DNA of 64,000 bases, from contig CACLWE010000005.1 of the NCBI GenBank assembly GCA_902610585.1, positions 1 through 64,000 of the forward strand. The letters run 5' to 3'. The stretch's first letter is position 1; the number at the start of each line of letters is the position of its first letter. The notes beneath the pieces are model-generated. The model worked only from the letters and a program-made list of their open reading frames with translations, had not been told where the DNA came from and did no database searches. Below, piece after piece: positions 53,243 to 63,740 of this stretch. The position numbers and the translations under genes are program-made. The DNA comes from an uncultured Pelagibacteraceae bacterium. GTDB lineage: Bacteria; Pseudomonadota; Alphaproteobacteria; Pelagibacterales; AG-422-B15.

Positions 53243-54853
53243 ATGCTCTATTTCTCAAATCTCAAAACTTTTTCTGTTCTTTCTGTAATTATAATTACGC
53301 TATTTTTTGCTGTACCAAATTTTTTCTCTAAAGATCAAATAAATAGCTTTCCAAATTTTATCCCAAAGCAACAAGTTAATCTTGGTTTGGATCTTCAAGG
53401 AGGTTCACATTTATTATTAGAGGTTGATACCGAAGAAATTATAAAAGAGAGAGTAGAAAACCTTAATGCAGACGTTCGAAGAATCTTAAAGAAAAACAAT
53501 CTTAATTATAGTAATTTCAAGGTTTCAAATGAATCCCTAAAATTTGTTGTGGAAGGTTTTAATAGCGAAATTCAAAAAGAGATTTCTGAGCTATCCATGA
53601 GTAACTCTCAAAATATTCTTGCAATGGGAGATCAAACTAATTTAATTATTACTCAAGAAGAAAATACAATTCAGATTAATTTTACTGAAGAATTTATAAA
53701 ACAATCTGTTTCGAATGCGGTCGCCCAATCGTTAGAAATTGTTCGAAGAAGAATAGATGAACTGGGCACAAGAGAACCATCAATACAAAGACAAGGTTCA
53801 TCCAGGATAATAATTCAATTACCAGGTATTGATGACCCAGATCGTATAAAGTCCTTGCTGGGTCAAACAGCCAAACTTACTTTTCAATTAGTCGATACCT
53901 CAGTGAATTTTGACCCATTTAATCCCTCAAAAGCACCAATTGGTTCAGAAATTTTGGCATCTGATGCAGATGAAGAGTTTAAATATATTGTAAAGAAGCG
54001 AATTATGGTTGGAGGAGAAAATCTTGTTGATGCGCAACCTGGTTTTGATCCTCAAACAAATGAACCTATAGTATCTTTTAGATTTGATCGTATAGGTGCA
54101 ACAAAGTTTGGAAGGGTTACACAGCAAAATGTAGGCAAACCTTTTGCGATTGTGCTTGATAATAAAGTAATTAGTGCGCCAGTAATAAGAGAAGCTATTT
54201 TGGGAGGTTCTGGTCAGATTTCTGGCGGTTTTGACTCAGAAGAAGCAAATGATCTTGCTATTCTTTTGAGAGCTGGCGCTTTACCGGCTCCACTTATTAT
54301 TTTAGAAGAAAGGTCGGTTGGACCTGATCTTGGTGCTGACTCAATTGAAGCGGGTCAATTTGCAGCAATAATTGGTTTTATTGCTGTGATTATTTTTATG
54401 ATATTTGTCTATAGATATTTTGGCCTGCTTGCAGATATAGCATTAATTATAAATTTATTTATGGTCCTTGGTGTTTTGTCTTTGTTTCAAGCAACTCTAA
54501 CACTACCCGGTATCGCTGGAATAATATTAACAATTGGAATGGCCGTAGATGCAAATGTTCTGATTTTTGAGAGAGTTAGAGAAGAAATTAGAAATGGATC
54601 AAATATGATGAACGCTGTTGAAAACGGTTATAAAAGAGCTTTATCAACTATATTAGATGCAAATATCACAACATTGATTGCTGCAATAATATTATTTTTT
54701 ATGGCTTCAGGTCCAGTGAGAGGATTTTCTATTACGTTAGCCATTGGAATTTTTACATCAGTTTTCACTGCATTTACTTTCACAAGGTTACTAATTTCAT
54801 TAAACGTGAAAAGATTAAAGCCAAATTTTGTAGGTCTAAGTAAAAATGCTTAA
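53243..54853 (+). CDS. secD: Protein translocase subunit SecD
   Basis: Proton-motive-force-driven Sec accessory protein (536 aa). An N-terminal helix is followed by NLGLDLQGGSHLLLEVD near residues 47-63, a large periplasmic P1 region, and five C-terminal helices containing GIILTIGMAVDANVLIFERVREE. It overlaps secF by 8 bases. Confidence 0.95.
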   Translation: MLYFSNLKTFSVLSVIIITLFFAVPNFFSKDQINSFPNFIPKQQVNLGLDLQGGSHLLLEVDTEEIIKERVENLNADVRRILKKNNLNYSNFKVSNESLKFVVEGFNSEIQKEISELSMSNSQNILAMGDQTNLIITQEENTIQINFTEEFIKQSVSNAVAQSLEIVRRRIDELGTREPSIQRQGSSRIIIQLPGIDDPDRIKSLLGQTAKLTFQLVDTSVNFDPFNPSKAPIGSEILASDADEEFKYIVKKRIMVGGENLVDAQPGFDPQTNEPIVSFRFDRIGATKFGRVTQQNVGKPFAIVLDNKVISAPVIREAILGGSGQISGGFDSEEANDLAILLRAGALPAPLIILEERSVGPDLGADSIEAGQFAAIIGFIAVIIFMIFVYRYFGLLADIALIINLFMVLGVLSLFQATLTLPGIAGIILTIGMAVDANVLIFERVREEIRNGSNMMNAVENGYKRALSTILDANITTLIAAIILFFMASGPVRGFSITLAIGIFTSVFTAFTFTRLLISLNVKRLKPNFVGLSKNA

Positions 54854-55772
54854 TATTTCTGGAACACAAATTAATTTTTTAAAAGTAAGGGTAATTACCT
54901 TTATTCTTTCTGCAATATTGATATGTCTTTCAATAGGTGCTTTTTTTGTAAATGGATTAAATTTTGGAATTGATTTTAAGGGCGGCACACTTATTGAAAT
55001 CGAAACATCTCAAGAAATAGAAATTTCTGGCTTGAGGGATAACTTAAATACTCTTGAACTAGGGGATGTCCAAGTTCAAGAATTTGGATCTAGTAAAAAT
55101 TTACTAATAAGAGTGGAGCAACAATTAGGTGGAGATCAAGTTCAACAAGATGTTGTTCAAATTGTAAAAGAAAGCTTAGGATCTTATCTTTCAACAGATA
55201 TTAATTTTAGAAGAACTGAGGTTGTAGGACCTAAAGTTAGTGGAGAATTAATACAATCTGGTGCCATAGCAATTTTTGTCGCAGTATTTGCAATGCTTGT
55301 TTACATATGGTTTAGGTTTGAATGGCAATTTTCGCTTGGTGCAGTTCTAGCGCTTGTTCATGACGTCATATTAACGATTGGAGTTTTTTGTATTACTCAA
55401 CTAGAGTTCAATCTACCTATCATTGCTGCAATACTTACTATTGTTGGATACTCTATGAATGATACAGTAGTTGTGTACGATAGGGTCAGAGAAAACTTAC
55501 GCAAGTACCGTTCAAAGGAAATTACAGATTTGTTAAATTTGTCGATCAACGATACTTTATCAAGAACAATCGTAACATCCGTTACCACGCTTTTAGCTTT
55601 ATTATCATTATTTATTTTTGGAGGTGAAGTGATTAAAGGGTTTACGTTCGCAATGATTTGGGGGGTAGTAGTCGGAACATATTCATCTATCTTTGTAGCA
55701 GCACCATTACTTAGATACCTTGATGTTAAACGTGAGTGGAATACAACTTCAGCAGTAGACTCTACGAGATAA
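54846..55772 (+). CDS. secF: Protein translocase subunit SecF
   Basis: Partner of SecD, 308 aa with six helices. GLNFGIDFKGGTLIEIE near residues 36-52, EVVGPKVSGELIQSG near 123-137 and VGYSMNDTVVVYDRVREN near 199-216 are the family motifs. It starts inside the secD 3' end. A short hairpin covers its last codons, and the convergent PuuD-like gene begins 1 base after the stop. Confidence 0.95.
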   Translation: MLNISGTQINFLKVRVITFILSAILICLSIGAFFVNGLNFGIDFKGGTLIEIETSQEIEISGLRDNLNTLELGDVQVQEFGSSKNLLIRVEQQLGGDQVQQDVVQIVKESLGSYLSTDINFRRTEVVGPKVSGELIQSGAIAIFVAVFAMLVYIWFRFEWQFSLGAVLALVHDVILTIGVFCITQLEFNLPIIAAILTIVGYSMNDTVVVYDRVRENLRKYRSKEITDLLNLSINDTLSRTIVTSVTTLLALLSLFIFGGEVIKGFTFAMIWGVVVGTYSSIFVAAPLLRYLDVKREWNTTSAVDSTR

Positions 55773-55787
55773 ACTAGTAGAGATTTT
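55760..55787 (+). terminator. Weak terminator at the end of secF
   Basis: CTCTAC (55760-55765) and GTAGAG (55777-55782) form a 6-bp stem around the stop codon, followed by ATTTT. The stem is short, so efficiency is doubtful. Confidence 0.35.
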
Positions 55788-56382
55788 GTGCAACTACCAT
55801 TGATAGCAACATAGGAATGGAAAGTAATGTGTTCGTTCTTGAGAACAGCATAGCTGTTCTAGCTGATTTTGCTTTTGTATCTGCATCAACTTCAACAATT
55901 CCTAATGCTTTCTTTTGATTTGGCCAAATAACCATCCATACATTATAAGCCATTATAATAGCAAGCCACATACCAATACCTATTGTAAGTTCTTTACCAT
56001 TAAATCCATAAGCCAATGTAAATGTAAGAGCGTTGACTGATCCTTCATGTCCATAGTAAAGAGCAAGAGTTGTAAGTCCTGTGATTAATGTTGCTAAAGC
56101 AGCCCATCTGAACCAGAAAAGTGCCGCAGGGGCAATAACTTTTCCTATTGCTGGTTTTTGCTCATCAGGAATATTTGGCATATTAGGAATCTGCACAAAG
56201 TTAAAGTAATAGAGAAGCCCAATCCACATCACTCCAGATATGACGTGAAGAAATCTCGAGAGTGAGGCCCAATATAGTTGGTCAAAACCGCCATAGTGGC
56301 CTGTAACCATAATCAGCAATAGAATTGCCAACAGAGTTCCAAGAATAACTGTTCTCTGTAATGATTGTAAAATTGATGCCAT
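55774..56382 (-). CDS. PuuD-type urate hydroxylase membrane domain, without cytochrome c domain
   Basis: Membrane protein of 202 aa with about six hydrophobic segments, related to the N-terminal membrane part of PuuD. RFLHVISGVMWIGLLYYFNFVQIP near residues 43-66 and ALFWFRWAALATLITGL near 87-103 carry conserved His, Trp and Arg positions. Full PuuD proteins add a C-terminal cytochrome c domain with CxxCH; no such motif is present here. Urate oxidation therefore cannot be assumed. It is convergent with secF (1 base apart) and 48 bases downstream of uvrA. Confidence 0.75.
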   Translation of the reverse strand: MASILQSLQRTVILGTLLAILLLIMVTGHYGGFDQLYWASLSRFLHVISGVMWIGLLYYFNFVQIPNMPNIPDEQKPAIGKVIAPAALFWFRWAALATLITGLTTLALYYGHEGSVNALTFTLAYGFNGKELTIGIGMWLAIIMAYNVWMVIWPNQKKALGIVEVDADTKAKSARTAMLFSRTNTLLSIPMLLSMVVAQNLY

Positions 56383-56430
56383 TAACTATTCATAGCATGT
56401 TTTATGCGTGTATGTAAAATATTTATGTAA

Positions 56431-59259
56431 CTATTTTAGGATTTTATTTAAATATTGTCCTGTATAACTTTTTTTGACTTTTGCAATTTCTTCTGGTGAA
56501 CCGCTTCCTATTATTTCACCGCCACCGTCACCCCCTTCCGGACCCAAGTCAATGATCCAATCAGCTGTTTTTATTACATCTAAATTATGCTCTATCACAA
56601 CAACAGTGTTGCCCTGATCAACTAAAATTTGAAGTACCTCGAGAAGTTTCTTAATGTCATGCACATGAAGTCCCGTAGTTGGCTCATCAAGTATATACAA
56701 GGTTTTACCTGTGGCTCTTTTTGAAAGTTCTTTTGAAAGTTTAATTCGTTGCGCTTCACCACCCGATAAAGTAGTAGCTTGCTGACCAATTTTTATATAA
56801 CCAAGTCCTACATTTTGAAGTGTGTCGAGTTTCTTTTTAATCATTGGAATTGCTTCAAAAAAAGAACATCCTTCTTCAACTGTCATATCTAAAATATCTG
56901 CAATACTTTTATCTTTGTACTTAATTTCAAGCGTTTCTCTATTGTATCTTTTGCCCTCACATTCATCACAGGTGACATATACATCAGGAAGAAAGTGCAT
57001 CTCTATCTTAATTACACCATCACCTTCACAAGCTTCACATCTACCACCCTTAACATTAAATGAAAATCTTCCAGCTTTATAACCCCTGGCTTTTGACTCC
57101 GGCAAACCAGTAAACCAATCCCTTATAAAAGTGAAGGCTCCGGTATACGTTGCAGGATTTGATCTTGGGGTTCTTCCAATTGGAGATTGGTCAATATCTA
57201 TGACTTTATCAAGCTCTTGAAGCCCCTTTATTTCCTTATGTTTTGCAGGTGTATACCTTGACCCGTTCAATGTTTGGGCGACTGACTTAAAAAGCGTATT
57301 AATTGTTAAAGTTGATTTACCACTACCAGAAACTCCGGTAATACAAGTAAGTGTTCCTAGAGGAATTTCGCAATTGACATTTTTAAGATTATTACCCTCA
57401 GCTTTTATAATTTCGATATATTTATTATTTAGTGCTTTTCTTCTATTACTAGGTATTTCAATTTTTAGTTTACCAGATAAGTATTGACCAGTAATGCTAT
57501 TTTGATTTTTTTTAATTTTAGCAACATTACCTTCAGCAACTACTCTTCCACCATTGACGCCAGCAGCTGGTCCCAAGTCAACTACATGATCAGCAGTTGT
57601 GATTGCCTCTTCATCATGCTCAACGACAATAACTGTATTTCCAAGATCTCTTAATCTTTTAAGTGTTTTTAACAATCTTTCATTATCACGCTGATGCAAG
57701 CCAATCGAAGGTTCGTCAAGCACATAGAGAACTCCTGTTAAACCTGATCCAATTTGTGATGCCAGACGAATACGTTGTGATTCACCGCCTGATAAACTAC
57801 CCGAACCTCTTGAAAGAGTTAGATATTCAAGCCCTACATTATTTAAAAAAAGTATTCTTTCATTGAGTTCTTTAAGAATTCTAAATGCAATTTCTTTTTC
57901 TTTTTTAGTTAATTTTTTTTCAAGTTTCTGAAACCAGATAACAAGTTCTTTAATAGATTTGTCGCATACTTCACCTATGTGCAGTTTGTCTATCTTTACA
58001 GCCAATGCAGTCTCTTTAAGCCTAAAACCATTGCATGCATGACATCTTACTTCACTTTGATATCTCTCAATTCTTCCACGCATCCAATCACTTTCTGTCT
58101 CTAGATATCTGCGCTCAAGATTATTAATTACTCCTTCGAAAGGCCTTTCATATTCATAACCGTCATCATAAGTAAACTTTAATTCTGTTTCGCCAGAGCC
58201 ATAAAGAACTATGTTTTGAATTTTTTTTCCTAGTGATTTCCAGGGTGTATCAAGTGAAAATTTATATTTTCTAGCTACAACCTTTAAAATATTTCTAAAA
58301 TACCCGTATCTCGAGACTGGCCAAGGAGCAAGTGCATCCTCATTTATTGACAGATTTTTATTTGGAACAACTAGATTAGGATCAATTGATAAATCGGTTC
58401 CAATTCCATCACACTCCTCACATGCTCCATAAGGATTATTAAAAGAAAATAACCTGGGTTCAATTTCGTCAATTGTGAAACCGGATACTGGACAAGCAAA
58501 TTTTGATGAAAATAGTTCATTATCTACTTTACCATTTTTGTTTTCGAAGTTTTCAACGATCACCAATCCATCACTTAAATTGAGAGCAGTTTCGACACTA
58601 TCCGCCAACCTGTTGCCTATCTCATCATTTAGTAGGATACGGTCTACTACAACCTCGATATCATGTTTCTTCTTTTTATCAATTTCAGGTAAGGAATCGA
58701 ATTCGTATAATTCTCCATCAATCTTCACTCTTTGAAAACCTTTTTTGTGCAATTCTTGTAATTCTTTTTTATACTCACCTTTTCTTCCTCTGATAATTGG
58801 AGACAATATTAGAAACTTTGAACCAATTTCTCTTTCTTTTATTCGATCAACTATTTGAGTCACTGTCTGACTTTTAATGGGTAATCCGGTTGCAGGAGAA
58901 TAGGGTATTCCAATCCTCGCAAAAAGAAGACGAAGATAATCATAAACCTCAGTAACAGTTCCAACTGTTGACCTAGGATTTTTTGATGTTGTTTTCTGTT
59001 CGATGGAAATTGCGGGACTTAATCCTTCTATTAAATCAACATTTGGTTTTTGCATCATTTGCAAAAACTGTCTTGCATAAGCCGATAAGCTCTCAACGTA
59101 TCTTCTTTGACCTTCAGCATAAATAGTATCAAATGCAAGAGAAGATTTTCCTGACCCAGACAAACCAGTTATTATTGTCAGCTTCTCACGGGGTATTTTG
59201 ACGTTAACATTTTTTAGATTATGTTCACGAGCTCCTTGTACGGAAATTGTCTTACTCAT
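56431..59259 (-). CDS. uvrA: Excinuclease ABC subunit A
   Basis: DNA-damage recognition ATPase of nucleotide excision repair, 942 aa. It has two ABC modules: Walker [10 protein letters not shown] near residues 34-42 and GVSGSGKST in the second half, with signatures [17 protein letters not shown] and [15 protein letters not shown]. Zinc modules are visible as CEECDG/CHACNG and [14 protein letters not shown]. It is divergent from ssb across a 109-base gap, a classic arrangement. Confidence 0.96.
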   Translation of the reverse strand: MSKTISVQGAREHNLKNVNVKIPREKLTIITGLSGSGKSSLAFDTIYAEGQRRYVESLSAYARQFLQMMQKPNVDLIEGLSPAISIEQKTTSKNPRSTVGTVTEVYDYLRLLFARIGIPYSPATGLPIKSQTVTQIVDRIKEREIGSKFLILSPIIRGRKGEYKKELQELHKKGFQRVKIDGELYEFDSLPEIDKKKKHDIEVVVDRILLNDEIGNRLADSVETALNLSDGLVIVENFENKNGKVDNELFSSKFACPVSGFTIDEIEPRLFSFNNPYGACEECDGIGTDLSIDPNLVVPNKNLSINEDALAPWPVSRYGYFRNILKVVARKYKFSLDTPWKSLGKKIQNIVLYGSGETELKFTYDDGYEYERPFEGVINNLERRYLETESDWMRGRIERYQSEVRCHACNGFRLKETALAVKIDKLHIGEVCDKSIKELVIWFQKLEKKLTKKEKEIAFRILKELNERILFLNNVGLEYLTLSRGSGSLSGGESQRIRLASQIGSGLTGVLYVLDEPSIGLHQRDNERLLKTLKRLRDLGNTVIVVEHDEEAITTADHVVDLGPAAGVNGGRVVAEGNVAKIKKNQNSITGQYLSGKLKIEIPSNRRKALNNKYIEIIKAEGNNLKNVNCEIPLGTLTCITGVSGSGKSTLTINTLFKSVAQTLNGSRYTPAKHKEIKGLQELDKVIDIDQSPIGRTPRSNPATYTGAFTFIRDWFTGLPESKARGYKAGRFSFNVKGGRCEACEGDGVIKIEMHFLPDVYVTCDECEGKRYNRETLEIKYKDKSIADILDMTVEEGCSFFEAIPMIKKKLDTLQNVGLGYIKIGQQATTLSGGEAQRIKLSKELSKRATGKTLYILDEPTTGLHVHDIKKLLEVLQILVDQGNTVVVIEHNLDVIKTADWIIDLGPEGGDGGGEIIGSGSPEEIAKVKKSYTGQYLNKILK

Positions 59260-59299
59260 AAGAATTAATTAATCTTAACACTCCTGATTTAAAGATAAC

Positions 59300-59313
59300 C
59301 TGTGCATAAACAG
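59300..59313. promoter_or_regulatory. Dyad in the uvrA-ssb intergenic region
   Basis: CTGT (59300-59303), six bases, ACAG (59310-59313), with GC..  inner bases partly symmetric, lies between divergent repair genes. It recalls a gammaproteobacterial LexA site but has six rather than eight central bases, and alphaproteobacterial LexA usually sees GTTC-N7-GTTC. A TTGTAT/TAGATA pair (59328-59333 and 59352-59357, 18-base spacer) may be the ssb promoter. Confidence 0.3.
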
Positions 59314-59368
59314 TAAAATAGGGATTTTTGTATGTACAGTGCATCAATATCTAGATAAATTACAGTAT

Positions 59369-59827
59369 ATGGCTGCTAGTTTAAATAAAGTAATGCTAAT
59401 AGGTAATCTTGGAGCAGACCCCGTAATGCGTCAGACTCAAGATGGAAAAAAGCTTGCCCAGCTTAGCTTAGCCACATCCGAGTCATGGAAAGACAAGGTT
59501 ACAGGAGAAAAAAAAGAAAAAACCAGTTGGCATAGAATAGTCATATTTAACGATGGTTTAGCAGGTGTTGTTGAGAGTTACCTTAAAAAAGGTTCAAAAA
59601 TTTACATTGAAGGCCAATTACAAACTAGGAAATTTACAGACCAGAGTGGAGTTGAAAAATATACTACGGAAATAGTTCTTGGAAACTACAATGGCACACT
59701 TACCATGCTTGACTCAAGGAACTCAGGAGGCGGCGATTCAATTCCAGATATGGGTTCAGATATAAATCAAGACATGGGAGACAGTGCTCCGCCTGACCTT
59801 GATATAGACGACGAAATACCTTTTTAA
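59369..59827 (+). CDS. ssb: Single-stranded DNA-binding protein
   Basis: OB-fold protein (152 aa) for replication and repair. [29 protein letters not shown] N-terminus, [10 protein letters not shown] and [15 protein letters not shown] are typical. The acidic tail ends D-D-E-I-P-F, the tip that recruits partner proteins. ATG 59369 is chosen because family homology starts at MAASLNKV; an upstream start at 59339 adds ten non-family residues. Confidence 0.94.
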   Translation: MAASLNKVMLIGNLGADPVMRQTQDGKKLAQLSLATSESWKDKVTGEKKEKTSWHRIVIFNDGLAGVVESYLKKGSKIYIEGQLQTRKFTDQSGVEKYTTEIVLGNYNGTLTMLDSRNSGGGDSIPDMGSDINQDMGDSAPPDLDIDDEIPF

Positions 59828-59842
59828 GTCTATTTTTTTCAA

Positions 59843-59871
59843 TCGAAAACTGGGCAATTTTCTGATATAAT
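59843..59871 (+). promoter_or_regulatory. Probable gyrA promoter
   Basis: TCGAAA (59843-59848) and TATAAT (59866-59871) are separated by 17 bases, about 80 bases before the gyrA start. The remaining leader to 59949 is T-rich, with no clear hairpin. Confidence 0.5.
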
Positions 59872-59949
59872 AAACTTAATTTTTATAACAAAATCGTGCT
59901 TATTTTTCCTATTTTTTAGGGATTTTTAGCGCTTCAATAGGTAATAGAA

Positions 59950-62655
59950 TTGACTGATTCCAAGGATCAAAATGAAGATCTTAAAACAGGTAAAGAGCAA
60001 TCTGTAATCCCCATATTAATCGATACAGAAATGCAAAATTCCTACCTCGATTACGCTATGAGCGTAATCGTTAGCAGGGCATTACCCGATGTTAGAGACG
60101 GACTAAAACCAGTTCATAGACGTATTTTATATGCAATGCATGAGTCAGGTTATGAGTGGAATAAGCAACACAGAAAGAGTGCTCGAGTTGTCGGTGATGT
60201 TATTGGTAAATACCATCCGCATGGAGATCAAGCTGTTTATGATGCGTTGGTCAGACTTGCTCAAGACTTCTCAATGAGCGTGCCACTGTTAGATGGTCAA
60301 GGTAATTTTGGATCAATGGACGGTGATAGGGCCGCTGCAATGAGATATACGGAAGTTAGAATGGCAAAAATTTCTAGTTTCCTTCTTGAAGATATAGAAA
60401 AAGAAACGGTCGACTTTAGACCTAATTATGATGAAACTGAAAGTGAGCCATCTGTTCTTCCTGCAAAATATCCAAACCTACTTGTCAACGGTGCAGGTGG
60501 TATAGCCGTTGGTATGGCGACTAATATTTTACCTCATAATTTAGGAGAGGTCATTGATGCTAGTATTGCTTACCTTAAAAATACCGATGTAACTTTTGAG
60601 GAAATAAATCAAATTATAAAAGGTCCAGACTTTCCTACGGGTGGAACAATTATTGGCATAAAAGGCATAAAAGATTCTCAGTCATCTGGAAGAGGCTCAA
60701 TCATTGTTCAGGCAAAATCAAACATTGAGGAATTTAAAACAGATCGAGAGGCAATCGTATTTACCGAAGTACCTTACCAAGTTAACAAATCATCTTTGCT
60801 TGAGAAAATAGCTGAACTTGTCAGAGATAAAAAAATTGATGGTATCAGTGATTTAAGAGATGAGTCTGACCGCCAAGGAGTGAGGGTTGTTGTTGAATTA
60901 AAAAAAGGGGTGATATCACAAGTTGTATTAAATAAATTATATAAATTTACTGCACTACAAAGTTCTTACGGGGTTAATTCATTGGCATTGGTAAACAGAA
61001 AACCAAAATTAATGAATATAAAAGAATTCATTCACCATTTTATAGAATTCAGAAAAGAAATTATCAGAAATAGGACTCGTTATGATCTCGGCAAAGCAAG
61101 AGATAGGGCCCATGTATTGATTGGCCTAGCAGTTGCTGTTGCTAATGTTGATCAAATAATAGAAATAATTAAAAGTTCCAAAGATCCTAATGAGGCAAGA
61201 ACCTCGCTTCTTAAAACTAAGTGGCTAAGCAAGGATATTGATGATTTGTTAAAGTTAGTTGATGACCCAAGGCAAATTAAAAATGAAAAAGAAATTTATT
61301 TAACAGAGGAGCAGGCCAAAGCGATATTAGAGTTAAGATTGCAACGTTTGACTGCTCTAGGTAAAGATGAGATCAAGTCGGAATTATCAGATCTTTCCAA
61401 TCAAATAAACAAATTCCTCTCAATATTAAGGGATACGGAGGTATTGAATGATGTAATAAATGTTGAGCTAAGTGAAATTAAAAAGCAATTTGCAATACCA
61501 AGAAGAACAGAAATTAATGAGGGCGAGGCTACAGATATTGATCAAGAAGACCTAGTTCAAAGAAGTGATATGGTCGTGAGTGTAACAAACTCAGGTTATA
61601 TAAAAAGGGTTCCTTTAAATATGTACAGAGCACAGAAAAGAGGAGGCAAAGGAAGAGCGGGAATGAAAACAAATGAAGAAGATTTTGTAACTCAAGTTTT
61701 TACATCAAGTACTCATGACAATATGTTGTTTTTCTCATCAGGAGGAATTGCTTACAAACTAAAGACATGGAAGATTCCTGAGTCATCACCTCAGGCAAAG
61801 GGCAAAGCAATAATCAATCTCTTAAATCTTAAAGACACTGAAAGTCTATCAAGTATCCTTGTGTTGCCAGAAAATAAACAATCAAATGGGAATGAGTATT
61901 TAATATTTGCTACATCAGACGGCAGCATCAGAAAAAATAGTTTAGAAGATTTCAAAAGGATTCAAGCAAATGGTAAAATTGCAATGAAATTAGATAATAA
62001 TAATGCAATCGTTGGTGTAAAACTTTGTAGTGATGAAGACGATATTTTACTATCAACAAAACATGGAAAGTGTATTCGAACTCCTGTTTCAAAATTGAGA
62101 ACAACTAAAAGTAGAAGTTCAGTAGGTGTAAGGGGCATCAGGCTAACAAAAGATGATAAAATTATTTCAATTTCTGTCATTTCTCATACTGATGTATCGT
62201 CAGCAGAAGCAAAAGCTTACTTAAAAATGATTTCAAAGGAAAAAGGAATTCAAGAAGAAACTGAGAGTGACGATAATGACACTGATAACTCTGTTTCTAA
62301 CATTGAAATATCTAAGGATCGATATGATGAATTAAAAGCGAGAGAACAATTCATTTTAACCGTTACTGAAAATGGCTTTGGCAAAAGATCTTCTTCTTAC
62401 CAGTTTAGAGTTTCCAATCGCGGAGGATCAGGCATTATGTGTATTGCGACATCAGATAGAAATGGTGATGTTCTGGCTTCTTTTCCAGTCAATAATGATG
62501 ATGATATAATGCTGATAACTAAAACAGGTCAATTAATTCGCTGCCCAGTAAAGGATGTTCGCGTAGCTGGTAGAAATACGCAGGGAGTAAGTATATTTAA
62601 AACAACAAAAGAAGAAAAAGTTGTTTCTGCAAGTAGAGTTGAGCTAGATAGTTAA
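59950..62655 (+). CDS. gyrA: DNA gyrase subunit A
   Basis: DNA-cleaving subunit of gyrase, 901 aa, starting with TTG. The active-site tyrosine is Y133 in [11 protein letters not shown]. The C-terminal pinwheel contains the GyrA box QKRGGKG, which distinguishes it from ParC. The quinolone-determining segment reads [10 protein letters not shown], so residue 94 (Ser83 in E. coli) is Gln, while D98 (Asp87) is kept. An acidic insertion near residues 770-785 ([12 protein letters not shown]) is of the kind seen in alphaproteobacterial GyrA. No ATG start fits upstream of the conserved [19 protein letters not shown] region. Confidence 0.95.
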   Translation: MTDSKDQNEDLKTGKEQSVIPILIDTEMQNSYLDYAMSVIVSRALPDVRDGLKPVHRRILYAMHESGYEWNKQHRKSARVVGDVIGKYHPHGDQAVYDALVRLAQDFSMSVPLLDGQGNFGSMDGDRAAAMRYTEVRMAKISSFLLEDIEKETVDFRPNYDETESEPSVLPAKYPNLLVNGAGGIAVGMATNILPHNLGEVIDASIAYLKNTDVTFEEINQIIKGPDFPTGGTIIGIKGIKDSQSSGRGSIIVQAKSNIEEFKTDREAIVFTEVPYQVNKSSLLEKIAELVRDKKIDGISDLRDESDRQGVRVVVELKKGVISQVVLNKLYKFTALQSSYGVNSLALVNRKPKLMNIKEFIHHFIEFRKEIIRNRTRYDLGKARDRAHVLIGLAVAVANVDQIIEIIKSSKDPNEARTSLLKTKWLSKDIDDLLKLVDDPRQIKNEKEIYLTEEQAKAILELRLQRLTALGKDEIKSELSDLSNQINKFLSILRDTEVLNDVINVELSEIKKQFAIPRRTEINEGEATDIDQEDLVQRSDMVVSVTNSGYIKRVPLNMYRAQKRGGKGRAGMKTNEEDFVTQVFTSSTHDNMLFFSSGGIAYKLKTWKIPESSPQAKGKAIINLLNLKDTESLSSILVLPENKQSNGNEYLIFATSDGSIRKNSLEDFKRIQANGKIAMKLDNNNAIVGVKLCSDEDDILLSTKHGKCIRTPVSKLRTTKSRSSVGVRGIRLTKDDKIISISVISHTDVSSAEAKAYLKMISKEKGIQEETESDDNDTDNSVSNIEISKDRYDELKAREQFILTVTENGFGKRSSSYQFRVSNRGGSGIMCIATSDRNGDVLASFPVNNDDDIMLITKTGQLIRCPVKDVRVAGRNTQGVSIFKTTKEEKVVSASRVELDS

Positions 62656-62698
62656 TAAATTACTAGAGGTCTTTAAATAATCATTATATATTCCAAAC

Positions 62699-63178
62699 AT
62701 GAGTAGAACTGGCATATATCCTGGAAGCTTCGATCCCATTCATAAAGGGCACATTGATATTGTCAATAGGGCTACAAAACTTGTTGATAAATTATATATC
62801 GCAGTTGCTGACAGCCCGCATAAATCACCTTTATTTGATTTAGATGAAAGAAAAGAAATGATAGAAAATGAGTTTTCATCAAATGATAAAATTGAAGTAA
62901 TTGCATTTGATAATTTATTGATTGATTTAGCTAATTCGCTAGATGCAAAGATACTCATAAGAGGTCTTCGTGTTGTTTCTGATTTTGAATATGAGTTTCA
63001 GATGTTGGGTATGAATAGACAGTTAGATAATAATATTGAAACAGTATTCTTGATGGCAGATGCTCAACGGCAATCAATTTCCTCTAATTTTGTAAAAGAA
63101 ATTGCACGTTTGGGAGGAAATATCAGTAATTTTACAAATAAATTTGTTGAGCAAAAATTAAAAGATAAATTCAAATAA
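62699..63178 (+). CDS. coaD: Phosphopantetheine adenylyltransferase
   Basis: Fourth enzyme of coenzyme A synthesis (159 aa), joining 4'-phosphopantetheine and ATP to dephospho-CoA. GIYPGSFDPIHKGHIDIV near residues 5-22 is the HxGH motif and SSNFVKEIARLGG near 127-139 the second signature. It is 43 bases after gyrA and 5 before the cyclophilin gene. Confidence 0.95.
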   Translation: MSRTGIYPGSFDPIHKGHIDIVNRATKLVDKLYIAVADSPHKSPLFDLDERKEMIENEFSSNDKIEVIAFDNLLIDLANSLDAKILIRGLRVVSDFEYEFQMLGMNRQLDNNIETVFLMADAQRQSISSNFVKEIARLGGNISNFTNKFVEQKLKDKFK

Positions 63179-63183
63179 ATAAA

Positions 63184-63735
63184 ATGAAATTAATAAGAAC
63201 TTTAATCTTTGTATTTTCATTTTTTATAGCGTTAATCGCAGAAGGAGTTGTCATGGCAAATGATCCAGAAAATTCAATCCAAATAGAGCTGAAAGATGGT
63301 AATGTAATAATAGAATTACTACCTGATATTGCTCCAAATCACGTAAATAGAATTAAAGAACTTGCAAGAGAAGGCTTTTATGATGGAGTACCCTTTCACC
63401 GTGTTATAGAGGGCTTTATGGCTCAAACTGGTGATGGCGAAAATAGAAATGGAACAGGCGGATCAACCAAACCTGATTTGAAAAATGAATTTGGTGATAC
63501 ACCTCATCTTCGTGGAACAGTATCAATGGCAAGAACAGCCGACCCGGATTCAGCTAATAGTCAATTTTTTATATGTTTTGCCGAGGCTCCACATCTAGAC
63601 GGCCAGTATACTGTTTTTGGCCAAGTCGTAGAAGGGATGGAGTTTGTTGACAAGATTAAACGAGGAGAGCCAGGCTCTGGAAGTGTAGATGACCCAGATG
63701 AAATGATAACTGTAAGGGTCATTTCAGATCTATAA
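63184..63735 (+). CDS. Cyclophilin-type peptidyl-prolyl isomerase with two plausible starts
   Basis: Proline isomerase with core motifs FHRVIEGFMAQTGD, GTVSMART, NSQFFICF and GQYTVFGQVVEGM. From ATG 63184 it is 183 aa with a Sec-type signal peptide (hydrophobic residues 7-21, possible cleavage after VMA at 24) but no Shine-Dalgarno sequence. From ATG 63253 it is 160 aa, begins MANDPENSIQIELKDG like the cytosolic alphaproteobacterial cyclophilins, and has a strong GAAGGAG site 5 bases upstream. In relatives two tandem genes (periplasmic, then cytosolic) often occur here; this single gene may serve both sites. It lies 5 bases before queA. Confidence 0.9.
   Translation: MKLIRTLIFVFSFFIALIAEGVVMANDPENSIQIELKDGNVIIELLPDIAPNHVNRIKELAREGFYDGVPFHRVIEGFMAQTGDGENRNGTGGSTKPDLKNEFGDTPHLRGTVSMARTADPDSANSQFFICFAEAPHLDGQYTVFGQVVEGMEFVDKIKRGEPGSGSVDDPDEMITVRVISDL
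63244..63255 (+). promoter_or_regulatory. Internal ribosome site and start for cytosolic cyclophilin
   Basis: GGAG (63244-63247, within GAAGGAG) stands 5 bases before an in-frame ATG (63253). It is the best Shine-Dalgarno sequence in this gene, whereas the upstream ATG 63184 has none. It decides, or duplicates, the start. Confidence 0.6.
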
Positions 63736-63740
63736 TTTTC

